From NCBI GenBank assembly GCA_030428695.1, contig JAUIEM010000062.1, positions 1 through 30,827 on the forward strand: a stretch of 30,827 bases of DNA, in the 5' to 3' direction. Numbering within the stretch: position 1 is the first letter of the stretch; the number at the start of each line of letters is the position of its first letter. Below, piece by piece: positions 19,480-29,083 of the stretch. Both the position numbers and the translations under genes were made by a program. The DNA is from a bacterium. GTDB lineage: Bacteria > Planctomycetota > J058 > JAJDCP01. The notes beneath the pieces are model-generated. The model ran no database searches, was not told the DNA's origin, and saw only the letters and a program-made list of their open reading frames with translations.

Positions 19480-19558
19480 AACGCCAGGACGCAAGGACGC
19501 CAGACTGACAGGTTCGGCCTCGCCCTCTCTGCGGCCCTCCGCGCCTCTGCGGTTCTTC
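19480..19558. repeat. Inverted pair of degenerate GACGCAAGG-type repeats
   Basis: The first arm (19480-19504) consists of roughly 9-base units reading ACGCCAGG, ACGCAAGG, ACGCCAGA. The second arm (19524-19558) reads on the other strand as CGCAGAGG, CGCGGAGG, CGCAGAG. These purine-rich units resemble a simple intergenic repeat seen in many environmental genomes. They lie in the 178-base gap between two convergent genes and could fold as an imperfect cruciform or terminator. Confidence 0.5.
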
Positions 19559-19647
19559 CGGAAGGTCTCCAGTCAGCGAGCGAAGAGGGCTTCGAAGGAG
19601 ATGAGGGGTGGCACGAACTTCTGCGGAGGTCAGTAGAGCGGGCCCGT

Positions 19648-19983
19648 TCAGCTCCCCCGGTACGTCGAGTACCCGTAGGGGCTGAGCAACAACGGCACGT
19701 GGTAGTGCTCGTCGGCCGCGCGCACCGTGAACTCGACGCGCACCTCGGGGTAGAAGCCCTCGAGCCCCTGCGCGTCGAACCAGGCGCCGGTCGCGAAGGT
19801 GATGCGGTAGGTGCCGGCGACGAAATCCTCGTTGGAGACCAGGCCCTGCACCCGGCCGTCGTCGTTGGTGGTGCCGGCGCCGAGCGCCTCGAAGGCGTCG
19901 CCGACGAGGCGTTCGAGGGTGATGCCGAGCCCGGCGGCGGGCCGGCCGCGGGCCGTGTCGAGGACGTGGGTGGAAAAGCTCAT
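19648..19983 (-). CDS. uraH: 5-hydroxyisourate hydrolase (transthyretin-like)
   Basis: 111 aa, normal length. The ATG at 19983 overlaps the TGA of the upstream gene as ATGA, which fixes the start. The enzyme hydrolyses 5-hydroxyisourate, the product of urate oxidation, to OHCU. N-terminal STHVLDTARGRPAAGL with His6 and C-terminal YHVPLLLSPYGYSTYRGS are the diagnostic ends of the family; the final YRGS forms part of the active site. It is the last gene of the ureide operon. The next enzyme in the pathway, OHCU decarboxylase, is fused to the protein encoded immediately upstream, so the two steps are translated together. Confidence 0.95.
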   Translation of the reverse strand: MSFSTHVLDTARGRPAAGLGITLERLVGDAFEALGAGTTNDDGRVQGLVSNEDFVAGTYRITFATGAWFDAQGLEGFYPEVRVEFTVRAADEHYHVPLLLSPYGYSTYRGS

Positions 19984-21438
19984 GCGATCAGTTTCTCCAG
20001 ACGCAGGTGGGTGATCTTGCGCTGTTCGTCGGCGGCGGTCCGCAGCTCGGCCTCGGCCTCGGCGCCGAGGCGGGCCTGCAGGGCCGCGAGCATCGCCTCG
20101 GCGGACAGGCCGCTCGCGCAGATGATGAAGATGAAGCCGAAGCGCTCGAAGTACTCCTCGTTGGCGCGGGCGAGGGCCGCGCGGGTGGCTTCCTCCGCGG
20201 CGTCCATGCCCGCCTGCTCGCCGGCCGACCAGGTGGAGGAGCGCCCGCCCTGGGCACTCTCGGCCTTCTTCTCGCCGATCTTCGGGTGCGCCCGGAAAGC
20301 CTCGCGCCAGTCGTCGTCCGTGAAGCCGTCCATCAGCCCGTCGGCCGCCTCGCGCAGCTCCTCCAACCCGGCGAAGGGCCGGGCGAGGGCCAGCTCGGCG
20401 GCGAAGCGCGGCACGCCGCAGCAGCTGAGCAGGGCGTCCTGGGCGGCGTCCGGCAGCAGCGCGTTGAGCCGCGCCAGGCCGAGCGCCCGCCGGCCCTCGG
20501 GGCTCGCCCGGCCGCGCAGGCGCAGGCGGGCGATGCCGCCGTCCGGGAACATCGACAGGCGCACCTCGTCGACCGGGCCGAGCGGCGCGAGCTGGCGGAA
20601 GCGGTGGCGGGTGTGGGCCTGGAGCTTGCTCTCGGCCAGCAGCTCGCGCCAGGGACCCCCGGCCGTTCGCGCCTCGATCCGGCAGCGGTCGGGGTAGTTG
20701 CCCTTGAAGTGGCTGGTGTCGACCTCGGCCTCGAGGATCTCCCCCGCGCAGGCCAGGCGCAGCGTGCACCAGTCGTGGCCGGGGCCGCGGCGGCGGCGCG
20801 TCTCCCAGCCTTCCCCCATGTTCTTCGACGGCCAGGGCAACAGCAGGTTGTGACGCGAGCCGAAGAACTCGTCGCTGCAGGCGAGCGCCTTCCCGCCTTC
20901 CTCCGCCGCGACCAGGTCGAAGGGCGCGTCCGGATCGAGGGCCGGCTCGGCGAGCGGCCGCCCGTGCACGCGCAGGCGGGCGACCCCGCCGTCGGGGAAG
21001 ATGTTGAGGCGCAGGTGGGTCAGGCGGTAGGGCTGCGTCAGGGGGAAGCGGTTCAGGCTGTCGCCCTGGAGCGGGCTGTGGGCGAGGACGGTCACCCAGG
21101 GCGCGTCTTCCAGCAGGGTCTCGAGGGGCGTCCCCGGCTCGACGCAGGCGCCGTCGATCGAGCAGGCCTCCGGGAAGTTGCCGCGGAAGAAGCGGGTGTC
21201 GACCACCACGCCGTCGAGGATGCCGGGCAGGCCGAGGCGCACGATGCAGAAATCGTGCCCCGGGACCCGCTTGCGACGCGATTCCCAGCCGTCCATCCAC
21301 TTGCCGTTCGGGGTGTACTTGTCCGGGATGAAGACCGGCTCGCTGCGCTTGAGCAGATTCTCCTTCGGGGCGAAGAAGTCGTCGTTCGCGTACAGCACCG
21401 CGCCGCCCAGGGTCAGGTCGATCGCCCGCTCGAAATTC

Positions 21439-21449
<11 letters not shown>
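19980..21449 (-). CDS. Bifunctional allantoicase / OHCU decarboxylase fusion
   Basis: 489 aa; the ATG at 21449 has AGGAGG 10 bases upstream and overlaps the end of the allantoinase gene by 11 bases. Residues about 1-325 are allantoicase (allantoate to ureidoglycolate plus urea), with the usual two beta-sandwich repeats: GWESRRKRVPGHDFC followed by VVDTRFFRGNFPE, and GWETRRRRGPGHDWC followed by EVDTSHFKGNYPD. Residues about 335-489 are OHCU decarboxylase (UraD), which makes S-allantoin, with catalytic His388 in HPKIGE, a WSAGEQ helix, and FGFIFIICASG. The two activities are not consecutive: UraD acts before allantoinase and allantoicase after it, so the fusion brackets the allantoinase step. 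UraD is more often fused to UraH or allantoinase. All key motifs look intact in both halves. Confidence 0.93.
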
Positions 21450-22806
<1,357 letters not shown>

Positions 22807-22826
22807 GGAAGACTCCGAAAACGCGC

Positions 22827-22856
22827 AGTGTAGGCCCGCGGCCGCGGCCCTGTCAA
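22827..22856 (-). promoter_or_regulatory. Sigma-70-type promoter of the ureide operon
   Basis: On the minus strand a perfect TTGACA (22856-22851), an 18-base spacer and TACACT (22832-22827) precede the allantoinase GTG by 20 bases. The predicted leader is only about 13 bases and just contains the ribosome site. The same TACACT -10 is used in the promoter at 15.0 kb. Confidence 0.7.
22836..22847. promoter_or_regulatory. 12-bp palindrome in the spacer of the ureide promoter
   Basis: CCGCGGCCGCGG is a perfect palindrome lying entirely between the -35 and -10. A dimeric repressor bound here would block RNA polymerase. Because it is pure G/C in a GC-rich genome the site could be incidental. Confidence 0.35.
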
Positions 22857-22889
22857 CCGCCGGGCGGGGCGGGGTGCTTCGAGCCTGCC

Positions 22890-23888
22890 CTACTCCTCCG
22901 CCACCCCCGACAGCCGCGACCGCAGCCGCGCCAGCTCGTCGGCGAGCGCGTCTCCGGTCGGAAAACGCCCGTCGGGTTCCTTCGCCATCAGCCGCGCGAT
23001 CACGGCCGCGAAGCCCTCGGACAGCTCGGGACGCAGGACGCGGATGTCCGGCACCGGCGCGAGGGAGTGGCCCTGCAGCTGGTCGAAGACCCGTCGCCCC
23101 GGGTAGGGCGTCTGGCCGGTCAGCAGGTGGTACAGCGCGCAGCCGAGGGCGTACAGGTCCGAGCGCGTGTCGACGGCGCGGCAGTCGCTCCACTGCTCGG
23201 GGGGCATGTAGCTCGGGGTGCCGATGGTGTCCCCCACCCCGGTCAGCTGGGTGCGCCCCTCGGCCGGCATCTTCGCGATGCCGAAGTCGGCGATCCGAAC
23301 CTCGCCGTAGTCGCCGAGCAGCAGGTTGGCCGGCTTGATGTCGCGGTGCACGACGCCCGCGCGGGCCGCCGCCGCCAGGCCGCGGCCGACCTGGCGGCCG
23401 ACCGACAGGGCGCGCTTCTCCGACAAGGTGCCGGCGCCGCCGAGGAAGCGCTGCAGGGAGCCGCCGGGGAGGAAGTCCATCACCAGGCACACGCAGCCGT
23501 CGTGGACGAAGAAGTCGTGGACCGGGACGATGTTCGGGTGGTCGAGGGCGCGCAGGGCCCGGGCCTCGCGCTCGAAGCGGCGGATGGCCTCGGCGTCGGA
23601 TGGGCCGGCCTCGAGCACCTTGATCGCGACCTCGCCGTCCGGCCCGCGGGCGCGCCAGACGGTGCTGGTCCCGCCCGAGGCGAGCGGCACGCCGACCGTG
23701 TAGCCGCGGATGGTCTCGCCCTGCAGCGCGCCGAAGCCCTGCGCGGTGCCGAGCAGCACCTCGGGAGCTTCCTGGCGGGTGTCCTCGCCGTCGACGGGGC
23801 CGGCGGTGTCCTCCCCGTCGGAGGCCCCACAGACCGCACAGGTGGTCGCTTCGGGGGCGAGCTCGACGGAACAGCGGGGACAGTGCAA
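22890..23888 (-). CDS. Ser/Thr protein kinase with N-terminal zinc ribbon
   Basis: 332 aa. A TTG at 23888 is chosen as start because a perfect AGGAGG lies 5 bases upstream; the GTG 21 bases earlier would put that site inside the gene. Residues 3-20 form a zinc ribbon (CPRC, then CAVC: Cys3, Cys6, Cys17, Cys20). The Hanks-type kinase domain is at about 62-325: Gly-rich loop LASGGTSTV, Lys90 in VAIKVL, HRDIKPAN with catalytic Asp183, and DFG with Asp201. The activation segment ends GTPSYMPPEQ, so PPE replaces APE. The Arg before the catalytic Asp makes it an RD kinase, normally switched on by activation-loop phosphorylation. There is no membrane segment or PASTA repeat, so it is cytosolic. It is divergent to the oxidoreductase gene; no substrate is indicated. 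Confidence 0.92.
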   Translation of the reverse strand: MHCPRCSVELAPEATTCAVCGASDGEDTAGPVDGEDTRQEAPEVLLGTAQGFGALQGETIRGYTVGVPLASGGTSTVWRARGPDGEVAIKVLEAGPSDAEAIRRFEREARALRALDHPNIVPVHDFFVHDGCVCLVMDFLPGGSLQRFLGGAGTLSEKRALSVGRQVGRGLAAAARAGVVHRDIKPANLLLGDYGEVRIADFGIAKMPAEGRTQLTGVGDTIGTPSYMPPEQWSDCRAVDTRSDLYALGCALYHLLTGQTPYPGRRVFDQLQGHSLAPVPDIRVLRPELSEGFAAVIARLMAKEPDGRFPTGDALADELARLRSRLSGVAEE

Positions 23889-23954
23889 GGCGCCTCCTCT
23901 GCCGATCACCCGACGACGCGCGCGTCTCTACCATCGCCGACAGCGCAGACGGCT

Positions 23955-24006
23955 GCAAGCCCGCTCCCCGCCGGGGGCTTGCGTTCGTCCCCGGCTCCCC
24001 TACGAT
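23955..24006 (+). promoter_or_regulatory. Promoter candidate with overlapping hairpin for the renalase-like gene
   Basis: TTGCGT (23979-23984), a 16-base spacer and TACGAT (24001-24006) precede the ATG at 24043. A perfect 8-bp inverted repeat, GCAAGCCC (23955-23962) with GGGCTTGC (23975-23982), overlaps the -35 and could be a protein-binding site or a transcript hairpin. This 154-base divergent region also feeds the kinase on the other strand, for which I see no clear promoter. Confidence 0.4.
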
Positions 24007-24042
24007 GGGCACGCCGCGGGTGTGGCGCGAGGAGGGTGGGAG

Positions 24043-25017
24043 ATGGCCGGAACCGACACCGTCGCCGTCGTCGGAGCAGGGCTCGCCGGGCTGATGTGCG
24101 CGCGGCGCCTGGCGGCCGCGGGCCGCCCGGTGCGCGTCTTCGACAAAGGCCGCGGGCCCGGCGGCCGCAGCTGCACCCGGCGCACCCCGGCCGGCAAGGT
24201 CGACTTCGGCGCCCAGTACTTCACCTGCCGCAGCGAGCCGCTCGCGCCCTTCCTCCAGAGCTGGCGGGACGCGGGGATCGCGGCGCTCTGGGCAGGCCGC
24301 ATCGCGGTCCTCGAGCGCGGCGAGGTCCGGCCGGAGCGCCAGCCGACCGCCCGCTACGTCGGGGTGCCGGGCATGAGCGCGCTGGCGAAGGACCTCGCCA
24401 CCGGCCTCGACCTCACCCTCGGCGCCCGGGTGATCGCCCTCGAGCGCGACGGCGGCTGGCGGCTCGCGACCGAGGACGGAGCCCGCCACGGGCCCTTTGG
24501 CGCCCTCGCCCTCGCCCTGCCGGCGCCGTCGGTCGCCGCGCTGCTCGAGGGCCTCTCGCCCCTGGCGGCGACCGCGCGGGCCGTGCGCATGGAGCCGTGC
24601 TGGGCGCTGCTGGTCGGCTTCGAGGAGGCGCTGGCGGTCGACTTCGCGGCCGCCTTCGTCCACGGCGCGGAGCTGCGCTGGGTGGCGCGCGACGGCTCCA
24701 AGCCCGGGCGGCCGGCCGGCGAGGTGTGGGTGCTGCATGCGGACACGGCGTTCTCGCGGCGGGAGATCCTCAGCCCGCCGGAGCGCGTCAGCCGGCTGCT
24801 GCTCGAGGACTTCGCGGCGGCGCTCGGCCGCTCGCTGCCTCCGCCGACCTTCCGCATCGCCCACCGCTGGGGCTACGCGACGGTGCCGGAGCCGCTCGAG
24901 AGCGGCTGCCTCGCCCAGCCCGGGCTGGTGGCCGGGGGCGACTGGTGCCAGGGGGCGCGGGTCGAGGGGGCGCTGCGCAGCGGCCTGGCGATGGCGGACG
25001 CGCTGCTCGCCTCATGA
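24043..25017 (+). CDS. Renalase-like NAD(P)/FAD-dependent oxidoreductase
   Basis: 324 aa; ATG at 24043 behind GGAGGG. The N-terminus is an FAD-binding Rossmann fold, TVAVVGAGLAGLMCARRL with the GxGxxG at residues 11-16, followed by the acidic ribose-binding stretch VFDKGRGPGGR and the family motif DFGAQYFTCRS. The C-terminal GLVAGGDWCQGARVEGALRSG is the second FAD contact typical of amine-oxidase and renalase-type flavoproteins. Renalase oxidises misformed dihydronicotinamides; bacterial relatives are cytosolic and mostly uncharacterised, so the substrate is unknown. The last 6 bases overlap the end of the convergent membrane-protein gene. It is not a urate hydroxylase: it lacks that family's signatures, so it should not be assigned to the nearby ureide operon. 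Confidence 0.85.
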   Translation: MAGTDTVAVVGAGLAGLMCARRLAAAGRPVRVFDKGRGPGGRSCTRRTPAGKVDFGAQYFTCRSEPLAPFLQSWRDAGIAALWAGRIAVLERGEVRPERQPTARYVGVPGMSALAKDLATGLDLTLGARVIALERDGGWRLATEDGARHGPFGALALALPAPSVAALLEGLSPLAATARAVRMEPCWALLVGFEEALAVDFAAAFVHGAELRWVARDGSKPGRPAGEVWVLHADTAFSRREILSPPERVSRLLLEDFAAALGRSLPPPTFRIAHRWGYATVPEPLESGCLAQPGLVAGGDWCQGARVEGALRSGLAMADALLAS

Positions 25018-25413
25018 ACGCCGCAGGCGCGCCCGCAGCCGGCGCAGGAAGGCGCGCGTCAGGGCGACGATCTCCGGGCCGCCGAGCCACAGGGCGGCGA
25101 GCAGCATCAGCCAGGACACGCCGTACACCGCCGGGCCGAGGAAGGCCGCCATCCACGGCTCCTGCCACCAGGCCGCCAGGGCCTCGATGGCGAGCAGCAT
25201 CGGCAGGCCGAGCACGTAGTTGAGCACATAGAGCACGCCGGCCACGATCAGCCGGGTCCGCGAGCGACGGACGCGGGCCTCGCCCTCGGCCTGCTCGACG
25301 ACCTCCTCCGGATCGAGCCTGAGCGCGTCGGCGGAAGCTTCGCCGGTGTGCGGAGGGATGGAGGGCACGGCTTCCTCTGCGCGCTGCGCGGACGGGGCTC
25401 GGGTGCGGGACAC
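25012..25413 (-). CDS. Small two-helix membrane protein of unknown function
   Basis: 133 aa; GTG at 25413 with no strong ribosome site. Residues 1-50 are soluble and acidic (LDPEEVVEQAEGEARV), then two hydrophobic helices at about 54-80 (LIVAGVLYVLNYVLGLPMLLAI) and 92-112 (FLGPAVYGVSWLMLLAALWLGG), ending in an Arg-rich tail (RRLRARLRRS). The positive-inside rule puts both termini in the cytoplasm. I do not recognise a family. It starts 49 bases after the 728-aa membrane-protein gene on the same strand and is probably co-transcribed with it. Confidence 0.65.
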   Translation of the reverse strand: MSRTRAPSAQRAEEAVPSIPPHTGEASADALRLDPEEVVEQAEGEARVRRSRTRLIVAGVLYVLNYVLGLPMLLAIEALAAWWQEPWMAAFLGPAVYGVSWLMLLAALWLGGPEIVALTRAFLRRLRARLRRS

Positions 25414-25462
25414 TGTGCCGTGAGGATCGACCGTTGTCCAGAGAAGCTCCCGTGAAGATCAC

Positions 25463-27649
25463 CTACTCCAGGCTGATGTGCAGGGGCGCCGCCGCGCGCC
25501 GCTCCGCGAGCCAGCCGGGCAGCCCGAGATCGACCGCCTCCAGGGGCGGGTAGCCGAGCAGGCAGAGCTGCTTCGGCCCGCACACCGTCAGCAGCACGTG
25601 GCGCCGCCAGGCCGCCTCAAAGCTGTCCGCGGCGAACAGCGGCCGGCCGCCGCGCAGCGCGACCGTCGCGGTCTCGCCCGGGGCGAGCGGGCCGAGCGGA
25701 TAGAGCCGGGGACCGAGCCGCACGAAGGCCGAGTCGTACGCCACCGGCCCGCGGTGCACGACCCGCGCGGTGTCGCCCGCGCGGGCCAGGACGATGCCGG
25801 ACGGGACGGCGAGGGCGTCGCGCGCGACGAACAGGCTCGGCGCGTCGAGCGGGAAGGCGAGCCGGCCAGGCGCCGCCCGCAGCGGCTCCGCCGCGTGGTC
25901 GCTGGCGCGGGCGAGCACCGGGCTGACCAGCCCCGGCGGCAGCTCGACCGCCAGGGGACGCTCGACGCGGTCGGGGTTGCAGGCGAAGGCGAGGAAGTCG
26001 ACCGCACCCGGCCTGCCGGCGCTGCTGACCCGCACCCGGGCCTCGCTGACGGTCGCCCAGCCCGCCGGCAGGGTCGCCGCCCAGACCAGGCAGCTGATCA
26101 GCCCGAGCGCGCCGAGCCCCGCCGCGCAGGTCGCCGTGCGCAGCCGCGCACGGCCGGCGAGCGCGATCAGGGCGGTCGCGGCGAGCAGCAGCGCCGCGAG
26201 CACCGGCAGCGCCCCCGCGAAGCTCGCCGGCAGCGGCTGCGGCAGGGCGCCTTCCCGCAACAGACCGCGCCAGGCCAGGTACATACGCTTCGCCCGCAGG
26301 GTGCGCCGCTGGCGCGCCACCCGCACCCGGGCGCTCAGCCAGCTCCGCAGCTCCTCACCGCCGGTCCCGGCGTAGCGCAGGTAGGCGCCGAGGCCGCTCG
26401 GCGCCTCGCGCAGCCCGGGCAGGGAGGTGTCGCGCCAGGGGAAGTCCGCGCCGAGGCGGCCCTCGAGCAGCGCCCCGACCTCGGCGAAGACCAGCACCAG
26501 CCCGCCCCGCGCGACCCAGGCCTCGACCCCCCGCGGCAGCGCGCGGCCCGGCTCGGCCCCGCACAGCAGCACGTCGAGGCCGCCGAGCAGCCAGCCGGCG
26601 GGGTCGTGGCGCAGCTCCGCGGCCTCGACGCGCACCTGGCGCTCGGCGCGCAGGACCTCGGGACAGGGCATGCCGCACAGCCCGAGCAGGCTCTGGTTCG
26701 GGTTGAGGCTCTCCCAGCGCGGGGCCGTCCGGGGACGGACCGGCAGCGCCTGGGAAGCCCCCGCCGGCAGGAAGGCGTAGGCGAGCTCGCCGAGGTGGCC
26801 CTGGGGCACGAAGGGCAGCGTCAGGGTGCGGCGCGCGCCAGCGGGCAGGTCGAGGGGCAGGCCGTAGCTGCTCTCCCCCTCGGAGACGAGGAGCGCGCCG
26901 TGCACCCGGGTCTCGGTCTCGATGTCGACGAGCATGCCCGCGCCTTCCCCCGGCCGGAAGCTGCCGTCGAGCAACGAGCGCAGCTCGACCCGCAGGGCCG
27001 GCGCGGCCTCGCCCCCGGCGCCCAGGCACAGGGCGAGCAGGCCGGCCGCGGCGAGGCCGACGGCGCGCGGGCCGCGTCCCGGCAGCCAGAGCAGCAGGCC
27101 GAGCAGCAGCTCTCCCCCCCACCAGGCCCACGCGGCCCCCCGCGGCCAGGCGGTCGCGTCGCGCAGCCAGAGGAGCTCGAAGCGCGCTGGCAGACGGACC
27201 AGCTCGAGGTCGGCGGCGGCGGTGGCGAGCGCCGGCCACAGGACCCCTGCTGTCACGACCGCCACCAGCACCGCGCGCCGTCCGCGCGGGCGGGTCCTGC
27301 ACAGGCGGCCGAGGCCGGCGAGCAGGACGAGGTCGGCCGCCAGCCACAGCAGCGCCGGCGCGAGCCCTCCATCCTCGGCCGCGAAGCGTGCGCCGAACAC
27401 CAGCCAGGGGGCGAACAGGGCGGCCCACACGCACGCCTCGACGCCGTAGCCCCCGCGCCGGTCGAAGCTCGCCGGCCACAGCACCCAGACCGCGAAGGCG
27501 CCGAGCGCGGCGCTGCTGGCGAGAAAGCTCCCGGGCGCGAAGGCGCGCGCGGGCAGCCAGGAGGCGAGCAGCAGGCAGCCGGCGAGCAGGACCTGGGTCC
27601 AGAGCAGGGCCGCGACGAAGCGGGAGGAGATCGCGGATGGGCGGTTCAC
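25463..27649 (-). CDS. Large multi-pass membrane protein with a GATase-like extracytoplasmic segment
   Basis: 728 aa; the frame begins at a GTG at 27649, but GGAGG lies only one base before it, so the exact start is uncertain. About six membrane helices fill residues 10-215. An extracytoplasmic beta-rich region at about 220-460 follows, including LLGGLDVLLCGAEPGRALPRG and WVARGGLVLVFAEVGALLEG, the strand-turn pattern of class-I glutamine-amidotransferase-like domains without an obvious catalytic Cys triad. Two or three more helices lie at about 475-540, then a C-terminal beta domain. A CxxxxC-type LCGMPCPE is present. Proteins of this design are sometimes found near MoxR/Bat-type membrane clusters, but no such genes are here. 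I do not assign a function. Confidence 0.72.
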   Translation of the reverse strand: MNRPSAISSRFVAALLWTQVLLAGCLLLASWLPARAFAPGSFLASSAALGAFAVWVLWPASFDRRGGYGVEACVWAALFAPWLVFGARFAAEDGGLAPALLWLAADLVLLAGLGRLCRTRPRGRRAVLVAVVTAGVLWPALATAAADLELVRLPARFELLWLRDATAWPRGAAWAWWGGELLLGLLLWLPGRGPRAVGLAAAGLLALCLGAGGEAAPALRVELRSLLDGSFRPGEGAGMLVDIETETRVHGALLVSEGESSYGLPLDLPAGARRTLTLPFVPQGHLGELAYAFLPAGASQALPVRPRTAPRWESLNPNQSLLGLCGMPCPEVLRAERQVRVEAAELRHDPAGWLLGGLDVLLCGAEPGRALPRGVEAWVARGGLVLVFAEVGALLEGRLGADFPWRDTSLPGLREAPSGLGAYLRYAGTGGEELRSWLSARVRVARQRRTLRAKRMYLAWRGLLREGALPQPLPASFAGALPVLAALLLAATALIALAGRARLRTATCAAGLGALGLISCLVWAATLPAGWATVSEARVRVSSAGRPGAVDFLAFACNPDRVERPLAVELPPGLVSPVLARASDHAAEPLRAAPGRLAFPLDAPSLFVARDALAVPSGIVLARAGDTARVVHRGPVAYDSAFVRLGPRLYPLGPLAPGETATVALRGGRPLFAADSFEAAWRRHVLLTVCGPKQLCLLGYPPLEAVDLGLPGWLAERRAAAPLHISLE

Positions 27650-27749
27650 GCCTCCATGCTATCAGCCCGCGGGGGGCCGGGGTGTTCCATTCCGAGAAAG
27701 GCGCGCGGCCGGAGCTCCTCCATCCCCCATGGCTGCGCGAACCGACATT

Positions 27750-27765
27750 GGGCACGAGCTTTGCG
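27750..27765 (+). promoter_or_regulatory. Sigma-54 (RpoN) promoter candidate for the Ser/Thr kinase gene
   Basis: GGCACG-N4-TTGC (27751-27764) matches the core of the sigma-54 consensus at every fixed position, with the required 10-base spacing between GG and GC. Transcription would start near 27776, leaving a leader of about 45 bases before the ATG at 27821. It is intergenic and on the correct strand. No enhancer-binding protein gene is in the window. Confidence 0.62.
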
Positions 27766-27820
27766 GCGTCAGGGTGGAGCCCCGCCCGGACCGCCACCGG
27801 AGCCGCTCGAGGAGAAGGCC

Positions 27821-29083
27821 ATGCTCGCCACCCGCCCCCGCCCCAGCCGACGCCTTCCCCGGAGACTGAAAGCCCCGGACAGCCAGGCCTGGCGGCGCCA
27901 GGCGCGGGTCGAGCCCGAGGCCCCGACGCAGCCCTCGACGCCGCCGCCCTCCGAGCGCGACCAGCTGCGCGCGCTTCTCCCCGAGTATCAAATCGAGAAA
28001 CTGCTCGGCGAGGGCGCGAACGGGAAGGTCTACCGCGCGCGGTGGACCGAGCGGGAGACGCCGGTCGCGCTCAAGGTCCTGCACCGCGGCGCCCAGAAGC
28101 ACGAGCGCCAGCGCTTTCTGCGCGAGGTGCGGGCGATCGGCAAGCTGCGGCACGAGCACATCGTCACGATCCTCGACGCGGGCACCCGCCGCATCCCCGA
28201 GGCCTGGGGCGGTGGCGAGGAGCTGTGCTACTACGCGATGGAGCACATCGCCGGCTCGGACCTCGGCAAGGTGCTCGACGCGCGCGCCGCGGAGCTGCGC
28301 TACCTGGTCTACTGCCTGAGCCGGGTCGCCCGCGCCCTGCACTTCTCCCACAAGCGGGGCATCGTGCACCGCGACGTCAAGCCGTCGAACATCCTCCTCG
28401 ACAAGCAGGGCAAGCCCTGCCTGATCGACTTCGGCTCGGCGAAGAACCCCCTGGTCGACGCCCGCGTGACCGCCTTCGGCATCGCGGTCGGGACGCCCGC
28501 CTACATGGCGCCCGAGCAGGCCCGGGCCACCGAGCGCAAGCTGTGTCCGGCCAGCGACGTCTTCGCGCTCGGGGCGATCCTCTACGAGATGCTGACTGGC
28601 ACACCGCCCCACGAGCGCGAGACCCTGGTCGCCACCCTCGCCTCGCTGCTCAAGGAGCCCGCCCTGCCGCCCCGCAGCCTCGCCCCGGACACCCCCGAGG
28701 TGCTCGAGGCGATCTGCCTGCGCGCTCTCGAGAAGCCCCTGCACCGGCGCTACACCAGCGCGTCCGCCTTCGCCGACGACCTCGAGAGCTGGCTCTACGA
28801 GCGCCCGCTGCCGAAGAGCAGCCCGCTCCGCCTGCGCCGCTCGACCACCCGGGCGGCGGTCCGCGCCTTCGAGCTGAAGGCGCCTGCCGCCCCGCCTCAG
28901 CCCCTGCCCCCGCCGCGCGGCTCGAGCGCCTGGCGCGAGGCGAAGCTCGAGGCGGACGCGGCCCCGGAGGCCGTGCAGGAGGAAGCCGCGACGCCGGAGC
29001 CCGCGCCCCAGCCTCCGCCCCTCCCTGGCCGCCTGCGCCGGGCCTGGCTGTGGCTGCGCGCCCGCTTCCGCGGCAGGAGCTGA
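27821..29083 (+). CDS. Ser/Thr protein kinase
   Basis: 420 aa; ATG at 27821 with GAGGAGA 7 bases upstream. A basic N-terminal extension of about 50 residues precedes the kinase domain at about 56-325: LGEGANGKVYRA, Lys85 in VALKVL, HRDVKPSN with catalytic Asp185, LIDFGSAK with Asp203, and GTPAYMAPEQ. All catalytic residues are present and it is an RD kinase. Residues 325-420 are a Pro/Ala-rich tail ending in RLRRAWLWLRARFRGRS, which is amphipathic and basic and could touch the membrane, but there is no true membrane segment or sensor domain. It is probably cytosolic; substrates are unknown. The sigma-54-type promoter upstream implies activator-dependent expression. The gene converges on the S41 protease gene. 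Confidence 0.93.
   Translation: MLATRPRPSRRLPRRLKAPDSQAWRRQARVEPEAPTQPSTPPPSERDQLRALLPEYQIEKLLGEGANGKVYRARWTERETPVALKVLHRGAQKHERQRFLREVRAIGKLRHEHIVTILDAGTRRIPEAWGGGEELCYYAMEHIAGSDLGKVLDARAAELRYLVYCLSRVARALHFSHKRGIVHRDVKPSNILLDKQGKPCLIDFGSAKNPLVDARVTAFGIAVGTPAYMAPEQARATERKLCPASDVFALGAILYEMLTGTPPHERETLVATLASLLKEPALPPRSLAPDTPEVLEAICLRALEKPLHRRYTSASAFADDLESWLYERPLPKSSPLRLRRSTTRAAVRAFELKAPAAPPQPLPPPRGSSAWREAKLEADAAPEAVQEEAATPEPAPQPPPLPGRLRRAWLWLRARFRGRS

Noticed and set aside
19609..19624. Sigma-54-like TGGCACG followed by a TTCTGC on the plus strand
   Set aside because: The spacing between GG and GC is one base too long, and it points into the 3' end of a convergent gene, so it has no gene to drive.
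22807..24864. Apparent N-terminal extension of allantoinase by almost 690 codons, suggesting a giant fusion
   Set aside because: The extension reads through the kinase gene in the wrong frame and lacks any domain; the GTG at 22806 has a ribosome site and gives a normal-length enzyme.
24043..25017. FAD oxidoreductase as the missing urate hydroxylase of the ureide pathway
   Set aside because: Its motifs (DFGAQYF, C-terminal GDWCQGARVEGALRSG) are renalase-like, and it is on the other strand with the kinase gene between it and the operon.
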